A stretch of 64,000 nucleotides of DNA from Chrysemys picta bellii (taxonomy: Eukaryota; Chordata; Testudines; Emydidae). The notes beneath the pieces were generated by a model. That model saw only the letters and a program-made list of their open reading frames with translations. It searched no databases and had not been told where the DNA came from. The position numbers and the translations under genes were made by a program. Shown in pieces: positions 33,318 to 44,187 of the stretch. The stretch spans positions 91,026,264 through 91,090,263 of the forward strand of contig NC_088797.1 in NCBI RefSeq assembly GCF_011386835.1, written 5' to 3'. Each line of letters opens with the position of its first letter. Position 1 is the stretch's first letter.

Positions 33318-35154
33318 GTCTGAACCACAGCACCATGTAGATTTACTTCATTGCTAAATATCAGCCTTTGGATAGATTTGGGGAGGGGCGGGGGGGGGGG
33401 GGGGGTTGGTTCTATTATTTATGCCACCAGGTAGCTATCTGCTATGAGAATATCCAACTTTGATGGTTTGGTCTTGAAGGTATAACTTGGACAGATTCTG
33501 GGAATAATGTTCTGTGAAAAGGGAATAGACGGGTTTTGTTATTCCTGTATGGGGAACTTGGCTGTGAGTCCTATATTGTATCTGATTTCTGAAAATTTAT
33601 TTCAAAAGCAATTGATAAAAGAACTTTTAAAAGTGTGTAGGTATGCCACTGTCTGACACATTGTGGCTATTGTGTACCAGAGACTGGAAATATCCTTTTT
33701 TCTTGAGTACATCAGCTGAGTCGGCTCTGTATGGGAGGCCACTTTACTAATCATACAGTTTGACAGGTTTTGTCAATCACTAGTAAATTTGGAGGAATTT
33801 TGATAGAAGTGTCTATGCTGTTCTCCACAGTGAGAAAGCCCCTAGTAATCTAAGGGTGAAACATCCCCCTGGTCATTCTGAAGCCTTTTTCTCCTTTTCC
33901 CCAGTCGAGACTAATGATCTCCTTCCATCAAATTAATAACTGGTGTAGGAATAACAGCTAGGAATGTTTTGTCTCCAACAAGATTGGCATTTAGTGGCAC
34001 TCTGGATTAATGCTTGAAGTTACTATAAAGTGTGCCATTAGATCTCCTGTCAGCTCAACTCAAATTGAATGGGCTCAAGGAATTTACTAACATTTTAGAA
34101 ATGTTTATATTGCTCTGAACTGTCTCACTTCAGATGAGAGCACAGCAAAATTATCAAGACACCTCGAGGCAGGCTATTAATGCGTTTGTTACAGTCAAAA
34201 TCAGGAAATACAGGATAAGCTTTGATATTTTTCCCCCCAAACACTGAATATTTTAAACTCCTGTATTGTCCAAAATTCATGTCTAATCTAAAGGTGGATG
34301 AAATTTTAATCCCATATTAACAAACAAAAAACACCTTGAAAATTTTTGACCATTTGGAACATTTGTTAATTTTTCAATTCAGTGACTTTTTTCATTTCCA
34401 AATTCACTTCAATTTTATTTTTTAAAAATAAGTTTAAAAAAGCTCAAACTAAACAAAATATCTAGTTTGCCCCCCCAAATTTTTTAAATAATTTATTTTT
34501 CAGAATGTCCCATGAACTTAAAAATCAGTTTTTGCACTATTCTGATCTAATCACATATCTCAAATATGTATCAGAATCATAGTTTATTTTTCATCAACCC
34601 CCAAATGTCAAAGTTTCCAGATTTCCTCTGACATTTTGAAAATTCAAATGTGCTTTGGAGAATAAAAATGTGAGTGATTTAGATAAGCATCTGGAGAAAC
34701 TTCCCAACCTTTAGAAGTGTGCCTGTTGCTACTGCCAACTCCAGAGGGCAAGTGCCTCACTACCTCAGTACAGCTGTTTTCTGTTGGCCCAGCCAGAAGG
34801 AGTGCTGTTGTTCACACATGTTGTTCTGACTTTGCAATGAACTTCAGCTACACCATGAGTATCCCATAACCTAATAACACTTGACTCAACTCAAGGACAC
34901 TCGGGATTGCCTTGCTTTTTGTGTACATATATTATAAAACACATTGAAATTTGACATAATCCACCACCAAAAGGACTGGAAAAAGTCAGTTGCTTGACAG
35001 AGATGGTCTTACAGTTTTGCTCCATTTTAAACTAAATATGTTTTGGAGTATATGGGACAATCTCTTAAGAGATTGACTAATAAAAATGGCTTCTTGTGCA
35101 GGTTTATCGTACTACAACATATATTACACACACAATTATATTAAAAGAACATTA
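33318..35154. other. Unassigned AT-rich sequence
   Basis: A 16-base G run is at 33390-33405. No gene or repeat family recognised in the remaining 1.7 kb. Confidence 0.4.
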
Positions 35155-35240
35155 TTAAGGTTGCAAAGTCAAGCACTCAAAAGTTAGGAAGTGGCAGAAT
35201 TAAGGTTTCTTGTGCAACCTTATTTTGACCTCCTGATGTG
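35155..35240. repeat. MITE fragment (ttaaggttgcaaagtcaagc family)
   Basis: Reads ttaaggttgcaaagtcaagc then actcaaaagttaggaagtgg and 'ttgtgcaacctt'. It corresponds to the left arm and centre of the better preserved palindromic copy at 44588-44718; the right arm is missing here. Confidence 0.6.
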
Positions 35241-35692
35241 TATGTATTATGATACAATCCTTTATTGCATGATCACATTTTAGTTTTTCCATAGGACCCC
35301 TGTTTCATTCAGTGCACAGAATGGTCCTGTTCTAGGTATGAATCAGGGTTGTGTAGTAAAAGAGACTGTTTTCTGTAGGACCTCTGCTTCATTTGTTGAA
35401 AGTTGTGAAGTGGATATGGCAGGGGATTTTAGGAAGAGAGAGGATAGTCTCATGATTAAGGCAGATGAATACAGCCCAAGATAATTGGATACATTCCCTG
35501 CCTCAGCCACAGAATCCCTATGTGTTGCTAGGCAAGTCACTTAAGCAAAGAATTTCTTAGGTTGTCACGAATTGTGTGTTCCTCATTTTCTGGGTGCCTG
35601 CTTTGAGACCCTCGGGTCTGATTTGCAGAATGTTGAAGTCGATGGGAGTTGTACTTGAATATGTAAAGTCCTGTATAATGCTAAGTACTTTG
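35241..35692. other. Unassigned sequence
   Basis: Nothing recognised. Confidence 0.35.
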
Positions 35693-35920
35693 AAGAATCA
35701 TAGAAATGTAGGTCTGGAAGGGACCCTGTGTAGTTATCTAGTCCAGCCTGCTGCACTCAGGCAGGACCAAGTATTCTTAGATCATCCCTAACCTGTTTTT
35801 AAAAACCTCCAGTGATAGGGATTCTACAACCTTCCTTGAGAAGTCTGTTCCAGCACTTATCTATGCTTATAGTCAGAGATTTCTCCCCCCTCCCTCAGTA
35901 ATATCTAACCTAACTCTGGA
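35693..35920 (-). mobile_element. CR1 LINE 3' end fragment, antisense
   Basis: Starts 'gaatcatagaaatgtaggtc tggaagggacc', the reverse complement of a CR1 tail, then 'ctagtccagcctgctgcact', 'acctgtttttaaaaacctcc' and 'attctacaaccttccttgag', the non-coding/C-terminal part also seen at 10920-11100. It ends near 35920 after 'cagtaatatctaacctaac'. Confidence 0.85.
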
Positions 35921-38900
35921 TCCTGTGCTCTTTGGAGCTTCCATGCATCTTCACAGGCTTCAGACACGGTCCCTGGCTCTGGCCTCTTGTGCACACTTCC
36001 CAGGCACAGACTTTCTATCTGTGGGACACTCTGGTCCAACTGCCCTAGGTCCCCAGGACCAATGCAGAGTCCCCAAGACACCCCAATCTGTCAAGCACAC
36101 CTTTGCAGAGCTACACCCTCCTGGGTACTCTAGTTTATAGTTAACCCTTTGGGAACACTGGCTAGTTGAAGGAAGAAGACAGACTTTGTGAAATGAATTG
36201 TAATCCAATCACATTTTATTCATACACTGCACAAGAGAGAGACAGATCTATAGAAAACCAACAAAACCTGCATGCAAATCCCCACCTCCGTTTCCTGACA
36301 ATTCCTAGAGTTCTTTGGGATTTGGTCAGTCTCTTCAGGGAGTCCAGGATTCTACTGCACCCGCCTCTCCTCCTTCCTAACTCTTGCTCAGTCTTGCCTT
36401 CTTGTTCTGGACAATAAGAGCTGCTCAGAACAGATCTTGTCCTTTTATAAATTCCAATCCCCTCTGTCAGGTGACCTCAATGGTCAGCCTCAAAGTCCCC
36501 CCTCAGTTGATCTGCTGCAGTTACAGAAAAGTCAGCTTACTCCTGAGTACTCCCTCTATGACCAGAGGTAATGCTGTGGCACCCTATTTCTATCTCACCG
36601 TTTTCAGGGCCCCTTAACTCCACAGCCTGTCTCATCCAATAACAGCCCTTTTGAGGGTCTGATTTTAGGAGCACAAAGTTCCAAAAACACCCCCAAAAAA
36701 CCTCTTGCACCCAGCCTTAAGATGGGCACATCCCCTTGTCCCTGAGGGACCATTCCTTCCTTCTCTGAGCACCTGGAGAAGATGCAAGGCTTGGTCTGCC
36801 TTCTTCCCAAAAGGAAAACAAACTTTCAGCTGGGTCTTCTTATCTAACCCCAACTCCATTCTTCACGGACCATTGCAGGAGACCCTCTGTCCCTGCAGCT
36901 TCACTCTGCAGTTCTGTTGCTCCTGCTTCCTAGTACGTGAATGGGCATTGTGCGTATGTCTGTGTGAGTGTGTGAGCGTGCACAGCTAGTTCAGTTCCCT
37001 TCCAGCTCTGCTCTCACAGAAACTTCATGACTCTTAATAGAGCAGTTGCAGCCCCACACCCTTTACTGGCCCAACTGGGAGAACCTGATCTGGCACAAGG
37101 AAGCTGGACCAACTTTACTCATAAAGGCCATCATTGTTGTGATACCAGACCACTAGGGAACCTAGGTTTTCTGGGCAGTAGCCATCTATTTGTTCAAGGA
37201 TGCTTCAGTTTGAATGGAATGTCATCATTGTTTAACAACTCCCAATTCTTAGCCCTCTGCTAGGAGCAAAAATGTCTCCTGATACCTCTTTCAGAGCACT
37301 CTGCATGCTACAGAGCCAAGGTGAAGGTACAGAACAGTTTACAATCGAAACAGCCTTCATAAAACAAAATGGAGTTTGCAGGTGGATATCGATACATGCA
37401 TAAATATACTAATCCAACCTAATGATCATCTAGCCTGACCTCCTGCATAAGGAGAGAGAATACATGAAAGTAGCATAAATAAAAAAAATAAAGTTCATTT
37501 GGCTGTGCTCTTTCATTCTAAAACATGCAGGAAAGTAACTGGAAGGTTGTGTGGTATGTTTGGTTGATAGATCAGCTGTGGCATATGCCTATGAAAATTT
37601 GAAACTTAGGTGAGCCATGTTAAATCCAAATACAGCATGATAGGAAAACCTACCAGTAACTTTATCTATCCAACTTCCCAGAGATCATTTCAAAATCAAT
37701 CTTCATCACCTCCCTTTTCATTTGGATGCAGGCTAATGACCTGGACTTCTTTGACTCACTGCAGTAGTTGAACTGTGAGTGAATTAGTACAGCAGTAATA
37801 ACTGAATTATCAATTTGTATTAGGGAACCTGATCTGTTGTTACACTTACAAGGCTACGTATTGGGGTGAAACATGCACTTGTCACAGAGAACAAGTTCTT
37901 TTTCTAGGCAGCTACTTAGAGTTAATTGAGAAGATGAAATTTGTTGAGAAACATGCAGAACTCTTATCTGAAACCGACAACTATAATTGAAATCATAGGA
38001 AATCAATATACATAAATATAAGAAAAAGATAAGTACAGTAAAATGGTTTTCTGCATTGTTCATGCGTACAATCTTGCACTGTGTTTTCTTACAACTTCTT
38101 CCAAGACCACTGGAAACAAAAATAGAAGGGAAAGTAAGTGGAGTCCATCAGAAGGGAAGTCCTGAATCAGTTTACAGCCTCGGGGACCTGACAAATCCAA
38201 GGAATGCAAACTGGGTGTGGTATTTTATAGTGGTAAAAATATGGATATATACCCATATCTGTTCCTTTACCCTGATTATAATAAGGTCAATACTTGTTCC
38301 CATCCATATGTGGACTTTGGGGTGTGCATAATTAAGCATCAAGCATTAATATTCACAACTGACATAAATCATTGTTTAATAATTCCTGCACATAAATGCA
38401 ATTTAATTTCCTAGATCTGCAAAGCAACTTGATTGCCAAAACCCTCTTGCAAACTCACTTCTTGCAGAATTCTGCAGTGTATTGTACCTTTGTGGTCACT
38501 TGTTTGTCTTCTCAGAATGAGAGTGCAGAATTTATGATGTAGGAGTATCTCTATAAGCTTAAACTATTTCAGCTAAATCCCATTGTTTAACATAACTACT
38601 CCTATAAGGCCTTATATGAAGACAATAGGCCCTTAATCATAGAAATCCTAATAATCCAATTATTGGTTCTCCTGCTAGCTGTTTTAGCTTTCATAACATC
38701 CATGAAACATGCTTAGTAAAGGAATTATGTTACCCAAAACTATAAACTCTCCAAGATCAGGATAGGGTCAATGGTCAACAATTCTGAATACAAGACTGAT
38801 GATTCTATACTTGTCACAAAATCTAATATTTTACACTGTGGAGTACAATAGGGATAAATACATGATCATTTGATCAACTCTGAAACACCACGTAAATACA

Positions 38901-39632
38901 GTACAAAAGAAACAGAACTTCACCTATTGCAAAGGGAATACAAGAGGGTTTTATATCTAAAAATGGTTTATGCCTTCTTCAAATAGAGGCTATACAGTAT
39001 CCTTAGGCCATAAATTGGTGGTGACAGTGCAGGGCCTCTGAAGAACGGACACTGTAAAGGAGAAAGACTCATGGGAATATGGGATGGAATTTAGGTTTTC
39101 AATTTGGCACTGTTGTCATTTAAAAAACAATTGAAATATTAAAATTTGAATTTCAAACTGTTTGAATCAGACTCATTTCTTGGGTTGTATTTTAAAAATG
39201 TTTTGTGCATTTTTATTTAATGTTATCGAAATGACTATCAAAGTTAAATAACCATTTAGAAAACACTTTTATAATGATTTTGCTAAAGTTGTTGGGAACT
39301 ATTATAAAGGTACTTTTTTGGCAAAAAATGAAAAAAAATTAAATGTCAACAATTGTGTAATTTGTTGTGATTTTGATAAGGCTAATTTTCAGTTACCTTT
39401 TTTTCATAAAAATAAATTAATCCTGTTCTAATTGGGATACTCAAGACTCCATCCAGGCTGTAGGGAGCACTGCTGGGTTGAAATAATAGAGTATTTATTT
39501 CAAAATGCTTTTTGGCACTCAATCTACAGTGTCCTCCCTCAATTTGTCTCTCTGATGAAGTTTTAATTGAAACATACCAAAATTAAAACTGAGACTGTAA
39601 TATTGTTCTAAGTGTTTACTTTTCCTGTCACT
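35921..39632. other. Unassigned sequence, partly C-rich
   Basis: 35930-37270 is C-rich compared with its surroundings and may be a decayed LTR or other repeat, but no ends or coding domains can be shown. The overlapping short frames there on both strands reflect its composition. Around 37415-37470 the phrase 'aatgatcatctagcctgacc tcctgcata' resembles a CR1-like 3' remnant. The rest is AT-rich and unassigned. Confidence 0.4.
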
Positions 39633-39850
39633 GGGTATGTGTACACTACACATGGGAGAGAGCATCTCAGCCTGGATAGATTGACTCGCACTAGCAGGAC
39701 TCAAGCTAACAAAAATAGCAGTGTGGACATTGTGGCTCCAGCAGCAACTCGGGCAACCTAACCACATCAGACCTAGGAGTTTGTGTGGGCTTGAGAGCCA
39801 GAGCCACAATGTCCATATTGCTATTTTTTGCACGCCATCTTGCACCCCAC
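39633..39850. repeat. Palindromic repeat, MITE-like
   Basis: Starts 'tgggtatgtgtacactacac'. Within it, 39711-39738 ('aaaatagcagtgtggacatt gtggctcc') pairs with 39803-39834 ('gagccacaatgtccatattg ctattttttgc') as inverted arms. The layout (tgtacacta start, GC-rich middle, tagcagtgtggac arms) resembles a common turtle MITE. Right end uncertain. Confidence 0.5.
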
Positions 39851-40640
39851 TAGTGTAAGTCAGACATGCCAAACCCACGAAAAAAACGCAGAAATTGGGC
39901 CTTTTTTTGGCTTAATTGGCTTGTGAGTTGCTTGTTGGCTAGTGTTTGGCTTGTAGCTTGTTGCTTCTTTTTTTTTTGATTGGCTCCTGGCAAGCAAGGG
40001 CAAGGGAGGGAGAGAATCAGGGGTGCATAGCATGCCCACCACAGTCCCAGACTGCACGATGGGGGAATCCAGTCACATAGAGTGTTGGGGTTCTTAGGGA
40101 TTGGCTGGTTTTGGTCTTGTTTTGAAATGGGATTAGCTTGATTTTTGGTTTATTGTGAAAGTCGGGGTGCTTATTTACCGTGTGAAAGCTGGCAACTGTG
40201 TTGTGACTCCTTCTACTGGCCCGGTGAGGCTCACTCCCATGCTGATGACAGTGTTAAGCATAAGATGCATCTGGTTGCTGCAATTTCTGTCACAGTTCAC
40301 AAATCCTCTTACTGCCCCATGCTGTGCTCTTACAAATTCTCTGACTCAGGCTTCCTGTAATTCTTGTGTACACAGCATCCTCCTAACACCACCCACTAAC
40401 AAACAGGAGATTAAAAATTGTATCACAACTGATGTCATCTATACTACAGAAAAGACAGTTTCTCGCAAGCAATCTCACCCAAACCTTCCATAGTCCAAAG
40501 AGTGAATACTTTTCAGCAGTGGGAACTGCAGACCAGTACTAGAACACTGTTCCATCACCAGCTGTTGATTACACTGCTCTACAGCCAAAATGCTTCTGAA
40601 ATAAATGTAGTCAAACTTTACTAATTCTGGGTCACTGAGA
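39851..40640. other. Unassigned sequence upstream of the 475-codon ORF unit
   Basis: Carries T/G-rich text with repeated 'ggcttg' words (39900-39970). It might belong to the same interspersed unit as the ORF downstream, but no boundary supports this. The overlapping frames at 40145-40493 have no domain signature. Confidence 0.35.
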
Positions 40641-40665
40641 ACGAAAATGATGCTTAAAATTGTTG

Positions 40666-40696
40666 ATTGGCTCTAGTTTTCAAGATATGCTATTGG
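40666..40696 (-). promoter_or_regulatory. Two inverted CCAAT boxes
   Basis: ATTGG occurs at 40666-40670 (in GATTGGCT) and 40692-40696 (in TATTGGCT), i.e. CCAAT on the minus strand, the orientation-free NF-Y motif. They lie inside and next to the left inverted repeat, about 400 bp upstream of the ORF start. Chance occurrence is possible. Confidence 0.3.
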
Positions 40697-40863
40697 CTCA
40701 GTATATACGACCCTTGACTTGGGAATGGCGGAGGATAAGTGAGTTAAAAAGGGAAGGGATCTCAATTTAAACCAGAAATGACTAAAATACATCTTTGACT
40801 GGATCCATGAATAAATCTATGTCTGGGTTTGGACAGTACTTGCTTTTTAGGCAAAACAATGAA

Positions 40864-40944
40864 TGATGCAACCTGAAGCTGGTATTGCGTCATACATGAT
40901 ATGAATTGCATCATGTTATTCCTAGAAGTCATGGATGATGCAAT
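40864..40944. promoter_or_regulatory. Cluster of four TGATGCAAT-type sites upstream of the ORF
   Basis: Nine-base sites: TGATGCAAC (40864-40872), ATTGCGTCA (40884-40892), ATTGCATCA (40905-40913) and TGATGCAAT (40936-40944), in orientations +,-,-,+. Start-to-start distances are 20, 21 and 31 bp, close to two, two and three helical turns. The sequence equals the known C/EBP-ATF composite element (amino-acid response element type, ATTGCATCA). They lie 138-218 bp before the ATG. Promoter function or transposase binding are both possible. Confidence 0.55.
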
Positions 40945-41081
40945 CATAACGAAGCTTACATCACTCTGCTGAACAAATTGCCCTATATCAGCTCTAGAAA
41001 TCATCCAGTGTCGTGCTCTCTTATTTGTCAGTGTTTGATTTTGCAAAGGGACACATTTCTGTTTAGCCAAAGTGAGCAGAG

Positions 41082-42509
41082 ATGCCTCGTACTTGTGTGA
41101 ACAGTGCAGATAACTTCTGCTATGTTTGTTGTGAAGTGACTTTTGCATCACAAAAGCGCAGTATAACCACTATGGTTAAGAAAGCCTATCACCTTTATTT
41201 TGGCTGCAAAATTGGAGATCAGGACAAGAGGTGGGCCCCACACATATGCTGCAACACTTGTGCAACAAATCTTGGCCAGTGGTTGAACAGGAAAAGGAAA
41301 TCTATGCCTTTTGCAGTGCCAATGATTTGGAGAGAGCCAACAGATCATACCAGCAATTGTTACTTCTGCATGGTGCCTCCAGTTGGGAAAGGTGTGTCAA
41401 AGAAGAAAAAGTGGACTGTGCAGTATCCAAACATTCCATCAGCTATACGCCCAGTACCCCACGGAGAAGGACTGACGGTTCCTGATGCACCAGAATCATT
41501 CTCACTTGAGTCAAACGAGGAAGAAGAAGAGGAAGAAACTTCTGGTCCTGAACCATCAATGTCACAGGACCCACATTTTCTCCCATCCTCCTCTTCTGAC
41601 CCACACCTCATAACACAAGGTGAACTGAATGACCTTATCAGGGATTTGAAACTACCCAAGAGTAAGGCAGAGCTGTTGGGCTCCAGACTACAGCAATGGA
41701 ATCTCCTGGCAGGTGATGTTAGGGTTTCCATGTTCCGTGACCGTCAAAAGGATCTTGTCCCATTCTTATTCATGGAAGGTGATCTTGTAGCCTGCAACAA
41801 CATCGATGGTGTGATGGCAGCCCTCAACATCGTTCACGATCCAGATGAGTGGAGACTGTTCATTGATTCATCGAAGACGAGTCTTAAAGCTGTTTTACTG
41901 CATAATGGCAATGTTTTGCCATCAATTCCAGTTGGTCATGCAGTTCATATGAAGGAAACCTATGACAACATGAAACAACTTTTGAGATGCATAAACTATG
42001 ACCAACATCAGTGGCAGCTTTGTGGCGATTTGAAGGTTGTTGCTCTCTTGCTTGGTCTGCAGACTGGATACACAAAGTACTGCTGTTTTCTCTGTGAATG
42101 GGATAGTTGTGCAAGAGATTCCCACTACATCAAGAAAGATTGGCCACTGCGACAGTCATTGGAGCCTGGGAGGAAAAGTGTTCAGCATCCACCACTTGTT
42201 GAATCAAGGAAGATTTTGTTACCACCCTTACACATCAAGCTGGGTCTGATGAAGAACTTTGTCAAGGCCATTGACAAAACACAAGCAGCTTTCAAGCACT
42301 CTCATCTAGATTTTTTTCCACCGAACTGCGGAGCAGTGAGCAACGAGCACGGTGAGCGATTTCACCAGGACATTGCAACAATGGAGAAATGCTATCAGGG
42401 CAAATGGAGCCCATCAATGCTTGCAGACTATTGCTGGACAGTGACAAGAGATGCTCCATTTAATGAATACAAGAGACAAGCCAAGAAGCGCCGAGTAGAC
42501 ACTGAATAG
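41082..42509 (+). CDS. Uncharacterised 475-residue transposase-like protein
   Basis: The only long intact frame in the window, single-exon, ATG in a fair context (G at -3). Domains in order: a four-cysteine N-terminus, C13-x2-C16 then C57-x2-C60 with 'VKKAYHLYFGCKIGDQDKRW' between, resembling a ZAD protein-protein/DNA-binding module; C93-x2-C96; an acidic run at 146-152; then a C-terminal half with LFIDSSKTSLKAVLLHNG (D262), CGDLKVVALLLG (D316), CCFLCEWDS...H348 (possible zinc site), LHIKLGLMKNFVKA (383-396) and EHGERFHQD (E422/E425). The Asp, Asp, Cys-Cys-His, Glu order suggests an RNase-H-fold transposase core. I recall a family of repeat-encoded 'uncharacterised' proteins in arthropods, cnidarians and some vertebrates with these motifs; members seem to have an extra block of roughly 80-100 residues between 405 and 406. 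Function unknown. It could be a deleted transposase or a domesticated gene. Confidence 0.75.
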   Translation: MPRTCVNSADNFCYVCCEVTFASQKRSITTMVKKAYHLYFGCKIGDQDKRWAPHICCNTCATNLGQWLNRKRKSMPFAVPMIWREPTDHTSNCYFCMVPPVGKGVSKKKKWTVQYPNIPSAIRPVPHGEGLTVPDAPESFSLESNEEEEEEETSGPEPSMSQDPHFLPSSSSDPHLITQGELNDLIRDLKLPKSKAELLGSRLQQWNLLAGDVRVSMFRDRQKDLVPFLFMEGDLVACNNIDGVMAALNIVHDPDEWRLFIDSSKTSLKAVLLHNGNVLPSIPVGHAVHMKETYDNMKQLLRCINYDQHQWQLCGDLKVVALLLGLQTGYTKYCCFLCEWDSCARDSHYIKKDWPLRQSLEPGRKSVQHPPLVESRKILLPPLHIKLGLMKNFVKAIDKTQAAFKHSHLDFFPPNCGAVSNEHGERFHQDIATMEKCYQGKWSPSMLADYCWTVTRDAPFNEYKRQAKKRRVDTE

Positions 42510-42796
42510 GACTAAACTATGTACAGAATAGTTTTTTGCCTATTGGTTCATAATAATTTTTATTTATATAACCTTTTTGCTGATTTTTAAAGTGTTACAT
42601 AAACAGGACAGGTGAAATATTATCATGTAAAGCAACCATAAACACATAAAAAGACCTACGTTTACAATTTATGATTAAAACTCTACTATCTACACAATAT
42701 GCATAGACATAAAATGTAAAAACTTAAATATCTTAGAAACAGTAGCCAATCAGTTGTTTTAATTGTCATATTTGAATTCAGCACATCAAAATACAT

Positions 42797-42802
42797 AATA
42801 AA
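42797..42802 (+). terminator. Candidate polyadenylation signal for the 475-codon ORF
   Basis: AATAAA lies 288 bp after the stop codon, just beyond the right inverted repeat. AT-rich surroundings make chance matches likely; no transcript evidence. Confidence 0.3.
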
Positions 42803-43089
42803 TAGCACATTTTATCTCTTAAGCAGACGACTTCTCAAAAATTGTAGACCAATGTCTGTATGAAGAAGTATTTATTTTTATTGCTCTAAGTTTACACCAG
42901 TTGTTGCAACATAGGAGAAATCTTTTACTTCAGCTACCTTAGAAAGCATTTTCATTGGCTACAACACATGTTAGAACAGATCGTTTAAGGCAAAATATAA
43001 GAGGAGAATTCAGTAGGGAAAATATTTCTATGAAGTGTCAGAGGAGATTGTTTTCTGTATTACAATCGTAAATGACTAAAAATCTGTCA
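42803..43089. other. Unassigned AT-rich sequence
   Basis: Nothing recognised. Confidence 0.35.
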
Positions 43090-43310
43090 AATATTTGATT
43101 TAGTCTTCTCTCATTTGATATGGGAATAAGGGGTGACACAATATACCAAATTAATGGTAAGTAAACTTAGAGCAATAAAAAATAAATACTACTTCATACA
43201 GAGTGTAATCAGCATGTGGGATTCTCTGCCACAGATGATCAGAGCATGGAATACTGTAGATGAATTTTTAAAAATGGGCTGGATTATTATGTGACCAATA
43301 ATCATGACAG
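43090..43310 (+). mobile_element. Degraded CR1-like 3' fragment, sense
   Basis: The phrases 'taaataaatactacttcata cagag', 'cagcatgtgggattctctgc cacagatgat' and 'catggaatactgtagatgaa tttttaaaaatgggctgg' follow the CR1 C-terminal/3' pattern ('acttcttcac...tgtggaactc attgcc...gaa ggccaaa'), strongly diverged. Confidence 0.5.
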
Positions 43311-43734
43311 GGGACAAATATAAAAATAACTTATATTTTTCATTTCAAGTTGACTGGTTGAGAAAAAGAACTTCTCTCCCCACCCCCTTTCCTCCATATG
43401 CAGCATTGTAAAACCGTCTGGATGCGTTGTTAGGGTGGTTGGGTGATGGGAAAGGTCATCTTCCTTTTAAAATAATGGATAATGACCGCTGCTAGAAGTA
43501 GGCTATCACACTTGATAAACCAATGGGCTGATTGGGTATGGCAAATGCTATAGTCCTATTTTCAAACATTATGGTAACAACATCATTTTAAACCCTTCAA
43601 TATTTGCTCATTGAAAAGGCTTCACTGACCATTCACATATTGGTGGTTATATGTACTTAAATAAAACAAAACAAAACAAAAATCCTCTTTGTATGCAAGG
43701 TGGGGGGAGAGGAAGTAATAGTATTATTTTGCTC

Positions 43735-43905
43735 ATATAGTGTGCTTCCCATCCATACGTCGCCATGCCCTTTACATTTTACGAATGGACAAATTGAAAC
43801 ACAGTGCTGAAGTGACTCAGCCAAGGTTGCCAACCACGCCAGTGACAGAACTTGGAGTAGAATGCAGGTTTCTTGAGTCTGAGTCCAATGCCTTGTCCAA
43901 AATTG
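43735..43905 (-). mobile_element. MIR SINE, antisense
   Basis: Reads 'ccctttacattttacgaatg gacaaattgaaacacag', 'gaagtgactcagccaaggtt', 'gccagtgacagaacttggag tagaatgcaggtttcttgag tctgagtccaatgcctt': the reverse-complement layout of an ancient MIR ('cccattttacagatgaggaa actgaggc...aagtgacttg cccaaggtc...gcagagcc'). Confidence 0.8.
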
Positions 43906-44187
43906 TTAATATCTGTATTAACCTTTGTACCATGAAGTAGGTTATGATTTATAAATGCAGATGATGGTGCAAAATGTAGAGGTTTCATTCTCTGGAGAGC
44001 ATAATTTTGCTTAGTAATAATTGTTTTTCATTTCTCTTAGAGTAACTTATAGCTATATTAAAGAGGGAGAAAAAAATCCAGTAAAGCTCTAGCTTTGAAA
44101 ATGACTGAATTAAAACAAAATATTTTTTGTCTGCAAATGTATTAGCTTGTACAATCTTCTTCACATCTTTCAGACTCACTATAGTGG

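Larger units (their letters stand above)
40641..42775 (+). mobile_element. Candidate transposon-like unit carrying a 475-codon ORF
   Basis: An imperfect inverted repeat brackets the ORF: 40654-40688 and 42728-42762 are 35 bases each and match at 26 of 35 positions without gaps when one is reverse-complemented (shared cores TTAAAA, GATTGGCT and AAGATAT), with weaker pairing extending outward. If these are terminal or subterminal repeats, the unit is about 2.1 kb with one gene. No target-site duplication could be defined, so mobility is inferred from the inverted repeats and the nature of the protein, not shown. Confidence 0.5.

Noticed and set aside
40762..41151. 129-codon minus-strand frame opposite the ORF promoter.
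   Set aside because: Antisense shadow with no domain; overlaps the regulatory cluster and ORF start.
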